From: Wenjunlia vitaminophila DSM 41686 | GTDB taxonomy: Bacteria; Actinomycetota; Actinomycetes; Streptomycetales; Streptomycetaceae | NCBI RefSeq assembly: GCF_000380165.1 | Contig: NZ_KB904660.1 | Location: 1-64,000 of the forward strand | Reading direction: 5' to 3' | Length of the DNA: 64,000 bases | Shown: in pieces, positions 41,807 to 51,354 of the stretch | Position numbering within the stretch: position 1 is the first letter of the stretch | Layout of the letters: every line of letters begins with the position of its first letter | The notes under the pieces: generated by a model | What the model saw: only the letters and a program-made list of their open reading frames with translations | Database searches by the model: none | What the model was told of the DNA's origin: nothing | Position numbers and translations under genes: made by a program

Positions 41807-42216
41807 GTCATGTCTCCTTTGGGGCAGTGCAACGGAATCCGCACCGCGCGGACGCCGTGTCGCCGCGATGATTACCCGCCCCGGAAAACGACCGGAAATA
41901 CAAAACGCTCCCGCCGGCAGGAGCCGAGTGGGGGCACTTGAAGTTTTGGGAACCACAACTGCAACTGAGGTCGACAGTAGCACGCCGCAGCCGCCTTCGC
42001 CGGTTACATAATTCCACTCCGCTCACTGCGGCAAAAACTCTCACCACGCGGTCCTGCAAACTCTCATCTCGCGAGCACAGACCACGGAGCAGCACACCCC
42101 GCGTTTCGTCCTCGTCCCCGCCCCCAGCGCTCCGCGGCGAACCGGAGGCCCCCGTCCCCGCCGACCAGCACCCCGCCCGCAGGCGGAGTGCGTCTGTGCA
42201 GGTCAGAGCTAGATCC
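41807..42216. promoter_or_regulatory. Long leader and promoter region of the cold-shock gene
   Basis: About 410 bp. The first 200 nt upstream of the start are AT-richer than the surroundings and probably form the untranslated leader. A possible leftward promoter is TTGCCG then TATGTA near 42005-42035, with 18-bp spacing (weak match). No gene is seen, and the far end is the downstream flank of sdaA. Confidence 0.4.
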
Positions 42217-43599
42217 TCAGCACTCGATCACGTTCACGGCGAGTCCGCCGCGCGCCGTCTCCTTGTACTTGACCTTCATGTCGGCACCCGTCTCTTTCAT
42301 AGTCTTGATGACCTTGTCCAGGGAGACGTGGTGGCGGCCGTCACCGCGCAGGGCCATGCGGGCGGCGGTGACCGCCTTGACCGAGGCCATGCCGTTGCGT
42401 TCGATGCACGGGATCTGGACCAGGCCGCCGACCGGGTCGCAGGTGAGGCCGAGGTTGTGTTCCATGCCGATCTCGGCGGCGTTCTCCACCTGCTCAGGAC
42501 TGCCGCCCAGGACCTCCGCGAGACCGCCGGCCGCCATGGAGCAGGCGGCCCCCACCTCGCCCTGGCAGCCCACCTCGGCCCCGGAGATGGACGCGTTCTC
42601 CTTGAAGAGCATGCCGATGGCGCCCGCGGCGAGCAGGAAGCGCACCACCCCGTCGTCGTCGGCACCGGGGACGAACTCGGTGTAGTAGTGCAACACGGCG
42701 GGGATGATCCCGGCGGCGCCGTTGGTGGGGGCGGTCACGACCCGTCCGCCGGCGGCGTTCTCCTCGTTGACGGCCATGGCGTAGAGGGTGACCCACTCCA
42801 TGGCGCGGCTGACCGGGTCGCCCTCGGAGCGCAGGGCGCGGGCCGCGGTGGCGGCCCGGCGGCGGACCTTCAGGCCGCCGGGCAGGATGCCCTCGCGGGA
42901 CATGCCGCGGGCGACACAGGCCCGCATCACCTGCCAGATCTCCAAGAGCCCCGCCCGGACCTCCTCCTCGGTCCGCCAGGCCAGCTCGTTCTGGAGCATC
43001 AGGGCCGAGATGGACAGGCCGGTCTCCCGGGCCAGGCGCAGCAGTTCGTCGCCGGTCCGGAACGGGTGGGTCAGCACTGTGTCGTCGGGCCTGAAGCGCT
43101 TCTCGCCGAGCGCGTCCTGGTCCACCACGAAACCGCCGCCGACCGAGTAGTAGGTCTTCTCGAGCAGCGGCTGCCCCGTGAGGGCGAAGGCGCGCAGGAC
43201 CATGCCGTTGGCGTGGTACGGCAGCGAGCGGCGGCGGTGCAGGACGAGGTGGCTCTGCTCGTCGAAGTCGATCTCGTGGGTGGCGCCTATCTCGGTGGCC
43301 AGCAGGCGCAGCCGGCCGGTGGACCGGATTCTGGCCACCTCGGCGTCGGCCCGGTCCACGTCCACCGTCCGCGGGACGTGCCCCTCGAGTCCGAGCAGCA
43401 CCGCCTTCGGGGTCCCGTGGCCGTGGCCGGTCGCCCCGAGCGAGCCGAAGAGCTCGGCCCGCACCGAGGCGGTCTGGGCCAGCAACCCGTCCTTCTTCAG
43501 TCGCCAGGCGAACATCGACGCCGCCCGCATCGGCCCCACGGTGTGGGAACTCGAAGGGCCGATGCCCACGGAGAAGAGATCGAACACGCTGATGGCCAC
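42217..43599 (-). CDS. sdaA: L-serine ammonia-lyase (iron-sulfur dependent)
   Basis: A 460-residue single-chain type 2 L-serine dehydratase that converts serine to pyruvate and ammonia using a 4Fe-4S cluster. The N-terminal ACT-like domain begins [20 protein letters not shown]. The catalytic domain has cluster cysteines in [18 protein letters not shown] and [18 protein letters not shown]. The protein ends in ...VIEC, the C-terminal Cys that in characterised homologues reaches into the active site as a fourth ligand. GTG 43599 with CGGAG upstream. It is last in the gcvT-gcvH-glyA-sdaA run, so it drains serine made from glycine to pyruvate. Confidence 0.95.
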   Translation of the reverse strand: MAISVFDLFSVGIGPSSSHTVGPMRAASMFAWRLKKDGLLAQTASVRAELFGSLGATGHGHGTPKAVLLGLEGHVPRTVDVDRADAEVARIRSTGRLRLLATEIGATHEIDFDEQSHLVLHRRRSLPYHANGMVLRAFALTGQPLLEKTYYSVGGGFVVDQDALGEKRFRPDDTVLTHPFRTGDELLRLARETGLSISALMLQNELAWRTEEEVRAGLLEIWQVMRACVARGMSREGILPGGLKVRRRAATAARALRSEGDPVSRAMEWVTLYAMAVNEENAAGGRVVTAPTNGAAGIIPAVLHYYTEFVPGADDDGVVRFLLAAGAIGMLFKENASISGAEVGCQGEVGAACSMAAGGLAEVLGGSPEQVENAAEIGMEHNLGLTCDPVGGLVQIPCIERNGMASVKAVTAARMALRGDGRHHVSLDKVIKTMKETGADMKVKYKETARGGLAVNVIEC

Positions 43600-43731
43600 G
43601 GAGACTCCGTTGTCGGTGGTGGGGTGCCTGACGAGGGACACGCGACGGGGCACCGCTTCGGTCCAGTGTGCGTCACCGGACGCGTCGGCGCGGTGCCCCG
43701 CCGCGCCGAACGCCACCGCCTGCTGGATCGG

Positions 43732-45015
43732 TCACAGGGACGGGTACAGCGGGTGCCCCTCGGCGAGCGCGGTGACCCTCGACCGCAGTTGCCGTGCCGT
43801 CGCGTCGTCGAAGCCCGGCTTCAGGGCCTCCGCGATGACGTCCGAGACCTCACGGAAGTCGGCCTCCTGGAACCCGCGGGTGGCCAGGGCCGGGGTGCCG
43901 ATCCGGAGTCCGGAGGTGACCATGGGGGGCCGCGGGTCGAACGGGACGGCGTTGCGGTTGACCGTGATGCCGGCCGTGTGCAGGCGGTCCTCGGCCTGCC
44001 GCCCGTCGAGTTCGGACGCGCGCAGGTCCACCAGGACCAGGTGCACGTCGGTGCCGCCGGTCAGCACGGACACGCCCGCATCGACGGCGTCCGCCTGGGT
44101 GAGGCGTTCGGCCAACAGGCCAGCGCCCCTCAGGGTGCGCTGCTGGCGCTCCCGGAACTGCTCGGAGGCGGCGGCCTTGAACGCCACGGCCTTGGCCGCG
44201 ATCACATGCTCCAGCGGGCCGCCCTGCTGCCCCGGGAACACCGCGGAATTGATCTTCTTGGCGTACTCGTCACGGCAGAGGATCACCCCGCCGCGGGGCC
44301 CGCCGAGGGTCTTGTGCGTGGTGGTGGTCACCACGTCGGCGTACGGGACGGGGGACGGGTGCAGCCCGGCGGCGACCAGGCCGGCGAAGTGGGCCATGTC
44401 CACCATGAGGTACGCACCGACCTCGTCGGCGATGGCCCGGAAGGCGGCGAAGTCGAGCTGCCGGGGGTACGCGGACCACCCCGCGATGATCAGTTTGGGG
44501 CGGTGCTCCTTGGCGAGCCGCTCCACCTCCTCCATGTCCACCCGGTGGGTCTCGGCGTCCACGTGGTAGGCGACGACGTTGTAGAGCTTGCCGGAGAAGT
44601 TGATCCGCATCCCGTGCGTCAGGTGCCCGCCGTGGGCGAGGTCCAGGCCCAGGATGGTGTCGCCCGGCTGGAGCAGGGCGAACATCGCCGCCGCGTTGGC
44701 CTGGGCGCCGGAGTGCGGCTGCACGTTGGCCGCCTCCGCCCCGAACAGCGCGGTGACCCGGTCGATGGCGAGCCGCTCGATCACGTCGACGTGTTCGCAC
44801 CCGCCGTAGTAGCGGCGGCCAGGGTAGCCCTCGGCGTACTTGTTGGTGAGGACGGAGCCCTGCGCCTGGAGCACCGCCACCGGGGCGAAGTTCTCCGAGG
44901 CGATCATCTCAAGCGTGGACTGCTGGCGGTGCAGCTCAGCGTCGACGGCGGCGGCGACCTCGGGGTCGAACTCGTGCAGCGGACTGTTCAGCATCGACTG
45001 GGGGGTCATGGACAT
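43732..45015 (-). CDS. glyA: Serine hydroxymethyltransferase
   Basis: A 427-residue PLP enzyme that interconverts glycine plus methylene-THF with serine plus THF. Family signatures are [21 protein letters not shown] and, around the PLP Lys235, [19 protein letters not shown] 45015 with AAGGAA upstream (an in-frame ATG at 45009 is also possible); the longer open frame has no SHMT similarity. Coupled with GcvT/GcvH it converts excess glycine to serine, and SdaA then deaminates the serine. This copy belongs to a riboswitch-controlled catabolic operon; a separate housekeeping glyA elsewhere is likely. Confidence 0.95.
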   Translation of the reverse strand: MSMTPQSMLNSPLHEFDPEVAAAVDAELHRQQSTLEMIASENFAPVAVLQAQGSVLTNKYAEGYPGRRYYGGCEHVDVIERLAIDRVTALFGAEAANVQPHSGAQANAAAMFALLQPGDTILGLDLAHGGHLTHGMRINFSGKLYNVVAYHVDAETHRVDMEEVERLAKEHRPKLIIAGWSAYPRQLDFAAFRAIADEVGAYLMVDMAHFAGLVAAGLHPSPVPYADVVTTTTHKTLGGPRGGVILCRDEYAKKINSAVFPGQQGGPLEHVIAAKAVAFKAAASEQFRERQQRTLRGAGLLAERLTQADAVDAGVSVLTGGTDVHLVLVDLRASELDGRQAEDRLHTAGITVNRNAVPFDPRPPMVTSGLRIGTPALATRGFQEADFREVSDVIAEALKPGFDDATARQLRSRVTALAEGHPLYPSL

Positions 45016-45137
45016 GGGTTCCTTCTGGGTGTGTTCCCGCGGGGGTGGGGGAGCGGCAGGCATGGGCGGTGTCCGGGGCCGGGGTGCCGGGTTGGACGGG
45101 GAACGGTGCGGCCGGTGGTGCCGGTCCGGATGGTGCC

Positions 45138-45185
45138 GGTGTCCTGTTCCGGCGCCCGTCGGTGGGGGCGCCGGAACAGGACACC
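45138..45185 (-). terminator. Strong hairpin between gcvH and glyA
   Basis: A perfect 20-bp stem (ggtgtcctgttccggcgccc and complement) with an 8-nt loop, 73 bp past gcvH and 123 bp before glyA. It may terminate part of the transcripts or stabilise the upstream mRNA. Direct repeats of tccggggcggatg lie at about 45193-45230 beside it. Confidence 0.6.
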
Positions 45186-45257
45186 GCTGTGGTCCGGGGC
45201 GGATGACCGTGCTGTGCTCCGGGGCGGATGCAGGGCGGGCCGACCGGACCGGGCGGG

Positions 45258-45635
45258 TCAGGACTGGGTGAAGGCGTCGTACTCGTCGGCGCCGAGCAGG
45301 TCGGTCGGCTCCTCGGACACCCGCACCTTGAACAGCCAGCCGCTCTCGTAGGGCCCCGAGTTGACCAGGGCCGGCGCGTCCACCACGTCCTGGTTGATCT
45401 CGGTGATCTCGCCGGAGACCGGGGAGTACAGCTCGCTCACCGACTTGGTGGACTCCAGTTCGCCGCAGACCTCGCCGGCGGAGACGGTGGCGCCCACCTG
45501 CGGCAGGTCGACGAAGACCACGTCGCCGAGGGCGTTGGCGGCGTGCTCGGTGATGCCCACGGTGGCCACGCCGTCCACGGTGGCGGACAGCCACTCGTGC
45601 TCCTTGCTGTAACGCAGGTTGTCTGGGGTGCTCAT
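45258..45635 (-). CDS. gcvH: Glycine cleavage system H protein
   Basis: A 125-residue lipoyl carrier that shuttles the aminomethyl group from the P protein to the T protein. The lipoylation motif [11 protein letters not shown] contains Lys64. N-terminus [10 protein letters not shown] and [20 protein letters not shown] are typical. Start ATG 45635 with CAGGAG upstream. The P-protein gene (gcvP) is not in the window, so the system is incomplete here. Confidence 0.97.
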   Translation of the reverse strand: MSTPDNLRYSKEHEWLSATVDGVATVGITEHAANALGDVVFVDLPQVGATVSAGEVCGELESTKSVSELYSPVSGEITEINQDVVDAPALVNSGPYESGWLFKVRVSEEPTDLLGADEYDAFTQS

Positions 45636-45958
45636 GGCAGGGATTCTCCTGGATCGTGGGAGGTGGTCGTACGAGGGGGTCCAGGGGACCCGTTGGGAGT
45701 GTCCCCGGGAACGGGGTGCGGCCGGGATGGCGGCCACGGTGTTCACCGACCCGGGTGGCTCCCGGTTGCCCGGTTGCCCGGTTGCCCGGTTGCCCGGGGG
45801 ACCGGGCCGGGGACGGCTGGGTCGGTTGGAGGAGGGAGGGGCGGAGCGGCGGCGCGACCGGGGCGGCCCGCTCCTGGCCGGTGGGTGGCCGCGCGGTCAG
45901 GGGCTGGTGGGTCGGCCGGCCCCGCGGTGCTGGGTGGGCGGGGCGCTTGGCCGTCCGG
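45636..45958. other. gcvT-gcvH spacer with 8-bp tandem repeats
   Basis: A 323-bp gap that is long for an operon. It contains cccggttg repeated four times plus a partial copy (45761-45797). No gene is supported. The gap may carry a secondary promoter for gcvH-glyA-sdaA, but I cannot identify one. Confidence 0.6.
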
Positions 45959-47137
45959 TCAACGCGGGCGCTGGTAGAAGGGGAGCGCGACCACCCGGTG
46001 CGGTTCCAGGCCGCCACGGATGTCCACGGCGACCTCCGTGCCCGGCTCGCCGTGCTCGGCGTCCACGTACGCCATGGCGATCGGGCGGCCCAGGGTGGGC
46101 GATGGCGCGCCCGAGGTGACCTCGCCGACCACCGTTCCGTCCGGGGTGGTCACGCGGTAGCCGGCGCGGGGCACCCGCCGTCCCTCGGCGACCAGGCCGA
46201 CCAGGGCCCTCCCGGGCGTTCCGGCAGCCGCCTCCGCGGCCCTGGCCAGGGCTTCGCGGCCGACGAAACGAACGTCCCCGGTGCCCTTGTCGAACCGGAC
46301 CACCCGGCCGAGGCCGGCGTCGAAGGGCGTGGTGGCGTCGGTCAGTTCGTGCCCGTACAGCGGCATGCCGGCCTCGAGCCGCAGGGTGTCCCGGCAGGAC
46401 AGGCCCGCGGGGACGAGCCCGTCGTCCGCTCCGGCGTCGGTCAACGCGTCCCACAGGCGCTCCGCGTCCCCCGGGGGGACGAACAGCTCGAAGCCGTCCT
46501 CGCCGGTGTAGCCGGTGCGGGCGATCAGCGCGGGGACACCGGCGACGGTCCCGGACAGACACGCGTAGTACCTCAGCCCGGCCAGGGGCGCGTCGGTGAG
46601 CCGACCCAGGATGCCGGCGGCGGCCGGGCCCTGCACCGCGACCAGCGCGTAGGCGTCGCGGTCGTCGCGGAGTTCGGTGGCGTACCCGGCGACCCGCGAC
46701 CGCAGTTCCGCAAGGACCCGCTCGGCGTTGGCCGCGTTCGCCACCACCAGGAACTCCTCGTCCCCGGTGCGGTAGACGATCAGGTCGTCGAGGATGCCGC
46801 CGTCCTCGGCGCACAGCATGGTGTAGCGGGCCCGCCCCACCGCCAGCGCGGACAGGTACCCGACCAGCGCGTGGTCGAGCGCCGCCCCCGCCCCGGGGCC
46901 GGTGAGGGTGATCTCCCCCATGTGGGACAGGTCGAAGAGGCCCGCCCGCTGGCGCACCGCGAGGTGCTCCTCGCGTTCGCTGCCGTAGCGGAGCGGCATG
47001 TCCCAACCGGCGAACGGGGCGATGGTCGCGCCGAGCCGGCGGTGCACCGCGTCAAGCGGGGTCCTGCGGGGCGCGGACCCGGCCGTGGGCGGTGTGCCGT
47101 CACGCATGTCGTTGGTGCTGCCTTGTTCGCTGGTCAT
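45959..47137 (-). CDS. gcvT: Glycine cleavage system T protein (aminomethyltransferase)
   Basis: A 392-residue THF-dependent enzyme that releases ammonia and methylene-THF from aminomethyl-GcvH. Signatures are [35 protein letters not shown] and [14 protein letters not shown]. The start is placed at ATG 47137 (GGAG 6 nt upstream). An in-frame ATG at 47188 lies inside the conserved core of the second glycine aptamer and is therefore rejected; ATG 47107 is a further possibility. The N-terminal 30 residues are Ser/Thr/Pro-rich and probably disordered. It is the first gene of a glycine-induced operon. Confidence 0.95.
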   Translation of the reverse strand: MTSEQGSTNDMRDGTPPTAGSAPRRTPLDAVHRRLGATIAPFAGWDMPLRYGSEREEHLAVRQRAGLFDLSHMGEITLTGPGAGAALDHALVGYLSALAVGRARYTMLCAEDGGILDDLIVYRTGDEEFLVVANAANAERVLAELRSRVAGYATELRDDRDAYALVAVQGPAAAGILGRLTDAPLAGLRYYACLSGTVAGVPALIARTGYTGEDGFELFVPPGDAERLWDALTDAGADDGLVPAGLSCRDTLRLEAGMPLYGHELTDATTPFDAGLGRVVRFDKGTGDVRFVGREALARAAEAAAGTPGRALVGLVAEGRRVPRAGYRVTTPDGTVVGEVTSGAPSPTLGRPIAMAYVDAEHGEPGTEVAVDIRGGLEPHRVVALPFYQRPR

Positions 47138-47172
47138 CACGGGCTCCGAGGTGGGCGTACGGGGAGGCGGGT

Positions 47173-47390
47173 CCTCCCCATCTGTCATCGGAACCTGAGA
47201 GGTTCGCCGGGGCCAGCGAGGGGCCCGGCTTGCACCTTGGGTGGGACCGGTGGCCGGCAGGCCGAGGGTCCGCTTTTCAGAACTGCCTCGCCCACGCGGT
47301 TACGGTTGCCTGAGAGATTCCGGGGAGGACTTGCTCCTTCGGCGCCCCACGCACGACAACCGGCGTCGTGGACGGGGACTCTCCCGCGCG
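47173..47390 (-). promoter_or_regulatory. Tandem glycine riboswitch (two aptamers)
   Basis: Read leftward. Aptamer 1 has gggagagtcc, ggcgccgaaggagcaa and ggaatctctcaggca. Aptamer 2 has ggtgcaagccgg, gcgaacctctcaggttcc and gatgacagatggggag. These are the conserved cores of the glycine riboswitch family in its tandem form. The 3' end lies 36 nt before the chosen gcvT start. Glycine binding should switch on gcvT and the following genes. Confidence 0.93.
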
Positions 47391-47533
47391 GCCTCGAACG
47401 GCCGGTATGGAATTGACCGGCACATCATCGCACAGCTCCGGTGCACCGTCGGGATACGCCATTACCCTTTCTTGGACGAGTCGGGGGATGACCTTGGGGG
47501 AAGGGCGAACCGGTGTGGTGGCGGAACGCAGGC

Positions 47534-48250
47534 ATGACGACGGTGTGTGTCCCCGCGACGGGCGGAGGGGCCGCTCGCACCGCTTCGGGGCGGGCGTACG
47601 TCCCGTCGGCGCGGACCCGACAGGTGTGGCCTGACCGGGTGCTCGACCTCCGCCGCGGCCCGGGACCGCACCCGACGAGGGCGGTGCGCGCGCTGTGTTA
47701 CCCGGTCGGCGACGTGGTGGTGGTCTCGGGGCTGCCGGGCAGCGGGAAGAGCACGCTGATCGACCGGACGGTCGCCGGCGCCCGCGGGACCGTGCGGTGC
47801 CTGGACTCCCAGGAGGTGCGGGAGCGCTGGGAACGGCGGCTGCCGCGCTGGGTCCCCTACCTGGTGTACCGGCCGGTGGTCCGCGTCGCCCACTACTGCC
47901 GGCTGCTGCGCGCGGCCCGTTCCGGACTCAGCCTGGTGGTGCACGACTGCGGTTCTGTGCCCTGGGTGCGGTCGGGGCTGGCCCGTCTCGCGCGGCGACG
48001 GGGCCGGGGGATGCACCTGCTCGTCCTCGACGTGCCCCCCGAGGTGGCCGTCGAGGGACAGCGGGCGCGCGGGCGCCGGGTGTCCGACCACGCGTTCGCC
48101 CGGCACCGGCGGGCCTGCCAGCGGCTGGTCGAGGGCGCCGTGCGGGCCGTTGGGGCCGCGGGCTCCGCCCTGCCCCCGGGGTGCGTCTCAGCGGTGCTGA
48201 TCGACCGGCCGGCCGCGCGTGAACTCCGCCGGATCTCCTTCGGGGGCTGA
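47534..48250 (+). CDS. P-loop ATP-binding protein (AAA/zeta-toxin-like kinase fold)
   Basis: A 238-residue protein with one clear Walker A (VVVVSGLPGSGKSTLIDRT) around residue 70 and a kinase-like downstream layout (CLDSQEVRERW; LLVLDVPPEVAVEGQRARGR). The spacing resembles polynucleotide- or nucleotide-kinase-type P-loop proteins more than ABC ATPases. The Gly/Ala/Arg-rich N-terminus is uncertain: ATG 47534 is the likeliest start but has a weak ribosome-binding site. It sits divergent to the glycine riboswitch operon. The substrate is unknown. Confidence 0.7.
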   Translation: MTTVCVPATGGGAARTASGRAYVPSARTRQVWPDRVLDLRRGPGPHPTRAVRALCYPVGDVVVVSGLPGSGKSTLIDRTVAGARGTVRCLDSQEVRERWERRLPRWVPYLVYRPVVRVAHYCRLLRAARSGLSLVVHDCGSVPWVRSGLARLARRRGRGMHLLVLDVPPEVAVEGQRARGRRVSDHAFARHRRACQRLVEGAVRAVGAAGSALPPGCVSAVLIDRPAARELRRISFGG

Positions 48251-48346
48251 ACACCGGCGCGGGGTTCCCGGACGGAGCTGGCAAGATCGGGGCGGAAGTG
48301 CGGAACGGTACGCCGACGGGGTTCGGTGAGGGGCGGGTGGAGCGCG

Positions 48347-49144
48347 ATGGGCATCCCGGCGCAGGGATACGGTGATTCGGTGGCCGGGTTCCCCAGCAAC
48401 GAGCTCGAGCAGGTGCTGGCCGCGTCGGTGGGGCACCCGGAGGTCGCTCCCCGCCTGCTCCAGGCGCTGGCCGGGGCTCAGGTGTGGATACCGTTGCCGT
48501 CCGGCGGCGGCCCCGACAGCCCGGACCTGGACCTGCCCACCGTCGAGCTCGACGGGGTCACCTATGTGCCGGTGTTCAGCTCCCCCGAGCAGTTCCGGCG
48601 GGTCGCGGGGGCCATGCCCTGTGCCGTCGCGCCCATGTACGAGTTCGCCCGTGGCCTCCCGCCCCAGGTGGGCGTGGTGGTCAACCCCGACGGCGCGGTG
48701 GCGGTGCCCGTCCCGCCGGCCGCGGTTCCCGAGCTGTGCCGGAGCCCCGTCGACCCCCGGGCGGACGCCACCGACCCGACCGGCCACGGGGAGCTCAGGG
48801 CGGCGCGTCAGGGGGCCAGGGTGCGGCTGTGGGAGCCGGACTCGGCCAGCGAGCCGGTGGACTTCCTGGCGACCGCGGCGGGCGAGTTGGCGGTGACCCC
48901 GGTGGTGCTGTCCGCGCGGCGGGCGCTGGGCAGCGTCGAGGGAGGGCCCCCGGCGCTCTTCGTCGGGGTCGAGCTGGACCGCTGGCAGGAGGAGGACCGG
49001 GCTGCCGCGATGCAGGCCCTGGGCCGGGCGCTGGGCGTCGTCCCACTGCCCTGGGCGGTCAACTGCGTGCTGCTCGACATCGCCCAGGACCCGGTCGGTG
49101 ACTGGATGCTGGAGCGGGTGGAGCCGTTCTACACCCGCGAGTGA
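48347..49144 (+). CDS. SseB-family protein (enhanced serine sensitivity)
   Basis: A 265-residue cytoplasmic protein. The N-terminal SseB domain (FPSNELEQVLAASVGHPEVA; QVWIPLPSGG; VFSSPEQFRRV) is followed by an SseB C-terminal-type domain (WQEEDRAAAMQALGRALGVV). ATG 48347 follows GGAG. It is the first of two SseB-family genes beside the serine/glycine operon. E. coli SseB overproduction alters serine sensitivity, but the mechanism is unknown, so only the family is assigned. Confidence 0.78.
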   Translation: MGIPAQGYGDSVAGFPSNELEQVLAASVGHPEVAPRLLQALAGAQVWIPLPSGGGPDSPDLDLPTVELDGVTYVPVFSSPEQFRRVAGAMPCAVAPMYEFARGLPPQVGVVVNPDGAVAVPVPPAAVPELCRSPVDPRADATDPTGHGELRAARQGARVRLWEPDSASEPVDFLATAAGELAVTPVVLSARRALGSVEGGPPALFVGVELDRWQEEDRAAAMQALGRALGVVPLPWAVNCVLLDIAQDPVGDWMLERVEPFYTRE

Positions 49145-49430
49145 CCGACGTTGACCGGTCGGTCACCAGTGGGTTCGCGCCGCTACCGGGCCGAGCCATC
49201 TGCGAGCGCCATGGCGCAGGGTGACGGTGCGGCACCCGGTCGCGTGCCGGCCCCCGTCCGCCGGCCGCCAGGCGACGGGAAGGGGCGGAAGCGGGGCGGG
49301 GGGAACGCCGAACGGCAAGACTAGGACAGTCATCGGGGACCTTGCCGGCTACGGACCCGTAACCTGATTTGATGGCGGCGGCGCACAGGTGTGCGCGGTC
49401 TGGGACGGCGATAGAAGGGCGGTTGCGACG

Positions 49431-50279
49431 GTGAGCGCGGGCGTGGGAGGCGGTGCGGCGGCGGCCGGCCAGGTCGAGCAGTTGCTGCACCAGGTCGCGC
49501 CCGGTCGGTACGACGCCTACGAGGCCCTGCTCAGGGCGCTCGCCCAGGACCAGGTGTGGATGCTGCTCTGGCAGGGGCAACCGGGCTCCCCCGACGCCCA
49601 GTACGGGAACATGGACGTGGACGGCTACGGCTACGCGCCCTGCGTGACGTCGGCGCGTGAGCTCTCCGCGAGCGGCTGGAACCGCTCCCACGAGATCATC
49701 CAGGGCCGCACCATCGCCAACTCCCTGTTCCGCACCCGCTGGGGGCTCTGGCTCAACCCGCACGCTCCGGGCGGCGGGGTGGGCGTCCCCTGGCTCGACC
49801 TGCGCCGCGTCGCCACCGGCCTGGACCGGCTGCCGGCCGGCCCGCTGCAACTCAGCGAGCCGACCCTGCCGTTGGACCACTTCTACGCCCTGCTGTGTCA
49901 GGCCGCCCACCACACACCGGTGGTGCGTTCGTTGCGCCGCGCGTGGGTGCACCCGGCGCTGGGCGATCCCTACCTGGCGATCGGGCTGGACCTGTACGAC
50001 ACCGCACCGCAGGCGATGGAGGCGGTGCGGCAGATGATGCAGCACTGTCTGGGTGGCGCGCCGGAGGGCCTGCCGATATCGACGGTGGTCATGGCCGACG
50101 AGTACGACCAGGTGGCCATGTGGATGCGCGCCTACCAGCGGCCGTTCTTCGACCGGGATGCCTTCGCCGCCCCGATCCCGGCCCCGGCTCCCGCGCCGAC
50201 CTGGCCACCCGCTCCCGGGGCACCCCAACCGGCATGGCCCTCCCAACCGGGCTGGCACCAACCCGGCAGGCCGTACTAG
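49431..50279 (+). CDS. SseB-family protein with Pro-rich C-terminus
   Basis: A 282-residue protein similar in layout to its upstream neighbour: an N-terminal SseB domain (VEQLLHQVAPGRYDAYEALL; QVWMLLWQGQPGSPDAQYGN), an SseB C-terminal domain (ALGDPYLAIGLDLYD; EAVRQMMQHC) and a Pro/Ala/Trp-rich tail of about 35 residues (PAPAPTWPPAP, GWHQPGRPY). GTG 49431 has GAAGGGCGG upstream. A gap of 286 bp separates it from the first SseB gene, so co-transcription is uncertain. Function is unknown. Confidence 0.75.
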   Translation: MSAGVGGGAAAAGQVEQLLHQVAPGRYDAYEALLRALAQDQVWMLLWQGQPGSPDAQYGNMDVDGYGYAPCVTSARELSASGWNRSHEIIQGRTIANSLFRTRWGLWLNPHAPGGGVGVPWLDLRRVATGLDRLPAGPLQLSEPTLPLDHFYALLCQAAHHTPVVRSLRRAWVHPALGDPYLAIGLDLYDTAPQAMEAVRQMMQHCLGGAPEGLPISTVVMADEYDQVAMWMRAYQRPFFDRDAFAAPIPAPAPAPTWPPAPGAPQPAWPSQPGWHQPGRPY

Positions 50280-50464
50280 AAGCTGCTCAAACTGTCAGGC
50301 TCACATCAGGACTGGGGCGGGGGCGTCCCGGCCGGGGAAGTCCCTGCGGTGGGGCCGTCCGGGCGTCCAGCCGTGAGCGCCCTGCGGCGTGCGGTGCGAC
50401 CGGGACGCACCGACGTCCGGTGACGGACCGCGCTCCACGGACACCGCGGGGCCCCGGCCAGGGA

Positions 50465-51340
50465 TCACTGCGATGGCGGGAGCTGGCGCAACCCGTGCCG
50501 GTCCGCCCAGGCCGAGACGGCGGCGGCGATCTCGTCCGGGCGGTCCTCGGGGGCGTGGTGCCCGGCTTCGCCGCAGTGCACGGTTTCCAGCGCGGCGATG
50601 TGTGTCCTGCACCAGTCGGCCAGGTCACGGCCGATGAGCAGGGTGGGTGACCCCTCGAAGGTCATGAGCAGCTTGGGGACGTCCGTGCTGGCCGCCAGCC
50701 ACCTGTCGTACGCCTCGATGCGGGAGACGAGCGCGGCGGGCTCGCCGCCGAGCGGCATCTGTCGGGCCCAGGCGAGGATGGGTCGGCGGCTGTCGCGGGT
50801 CGGGTAGGGGGCGAGGTAGGTCCGTAGGTCCGCGTCGCCGACCGGGGTGAGGACTCCGCCGGTGAACGCCTGGCGGACGAAGAGATCCCGGTCCAGGACC
50901 ATGTCCTCACCGGCACCGGGGGTGCGGATGGTCTCGGAGCGCTTGCGCGCCTGAGGGGACAGCTCTTCCCAGGCCATGGGCTTGACGATGCTCTCGAGGA
51001 ACGCGAGGCCCCGCACCCGTTCGGGGTGCCGGGCCGCCCAGTCGAAGGCGAGGGCGCCGCCCCAGTCATGGCCGATCAGGACGACCCGGTCCAGTGCGAG
51101 CGCGTCGAACCAGGCGTCGAGGTAGCGGGCGTGGTCGGCGAAGTGGTAGGGGATGTCCGGCTTGCCGGAGCGGCCCATGCCGATGAGGTCGGGTGCGAGG
51201 AGCCGTCCCCGGCCCACGCGGGGCAGGACGTCGCGCCACAGGTGTGAGGAACTCGGGTTGCCGTGGAGGAAGACGAAGGCGGTGCCGGTCCCCGAGTCCT
51301 GGTAGTGGATGGTCGAGTCGAGTACGGGTGTCTCGGGCAC
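50465..51340 (-). CDS. Haloalkane dehalogenase-like alpha/beta hydrolase
   Basis: A 291-residue alpha/beta-hydrolase. The oxyanion/halide-stabilising motif HGNPSSSHLWRDV, the nucleophile elbow GHDWGG with Asp92 followed by Trp (as in haloalkane dehalogenases), and the C-terminal His in GEAGHHAPED are visible. An Asp nucleophile with HGNP and the adjacent Trp favours haloalkane dehalogenase over epoxide hydrolase. GTG 51340 with AAGGGG upstream. It is co-oriented with a MarR gene ending 14 bp upstream, so a MarR-controlled operon is likely. The natural substrate is unknown. Confidence 0.82.
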   Translation of the reverse strand: MPETPVLDSTIHYQDSGTGTAFVFLHGNPSSSHLWRDVLPRVGRGRLLAPDLIGMGRSGKPDIPYHFADHARYLDAWFDALALDRVVLIGHDWGGALAFDWAARHPERVRGLAFLESIVKPMAWEELSPQARKRSETIRTPGAGEDMVLDRDLFVRQAFTGGVLTPVGDADLRTYLAPYPTRDSRRPILAWARQMPLGGEPAALVSRIEAYDRWLAASTDVPKLLMTFEGSPTLLIGRDLADWCRTHIAALETVHCGEAGHHAPEDRPDEIAAAVSAWADRHGLRQLPPSQ

Positions 51341-51354
51341 GTCGGGCCCCTTCG

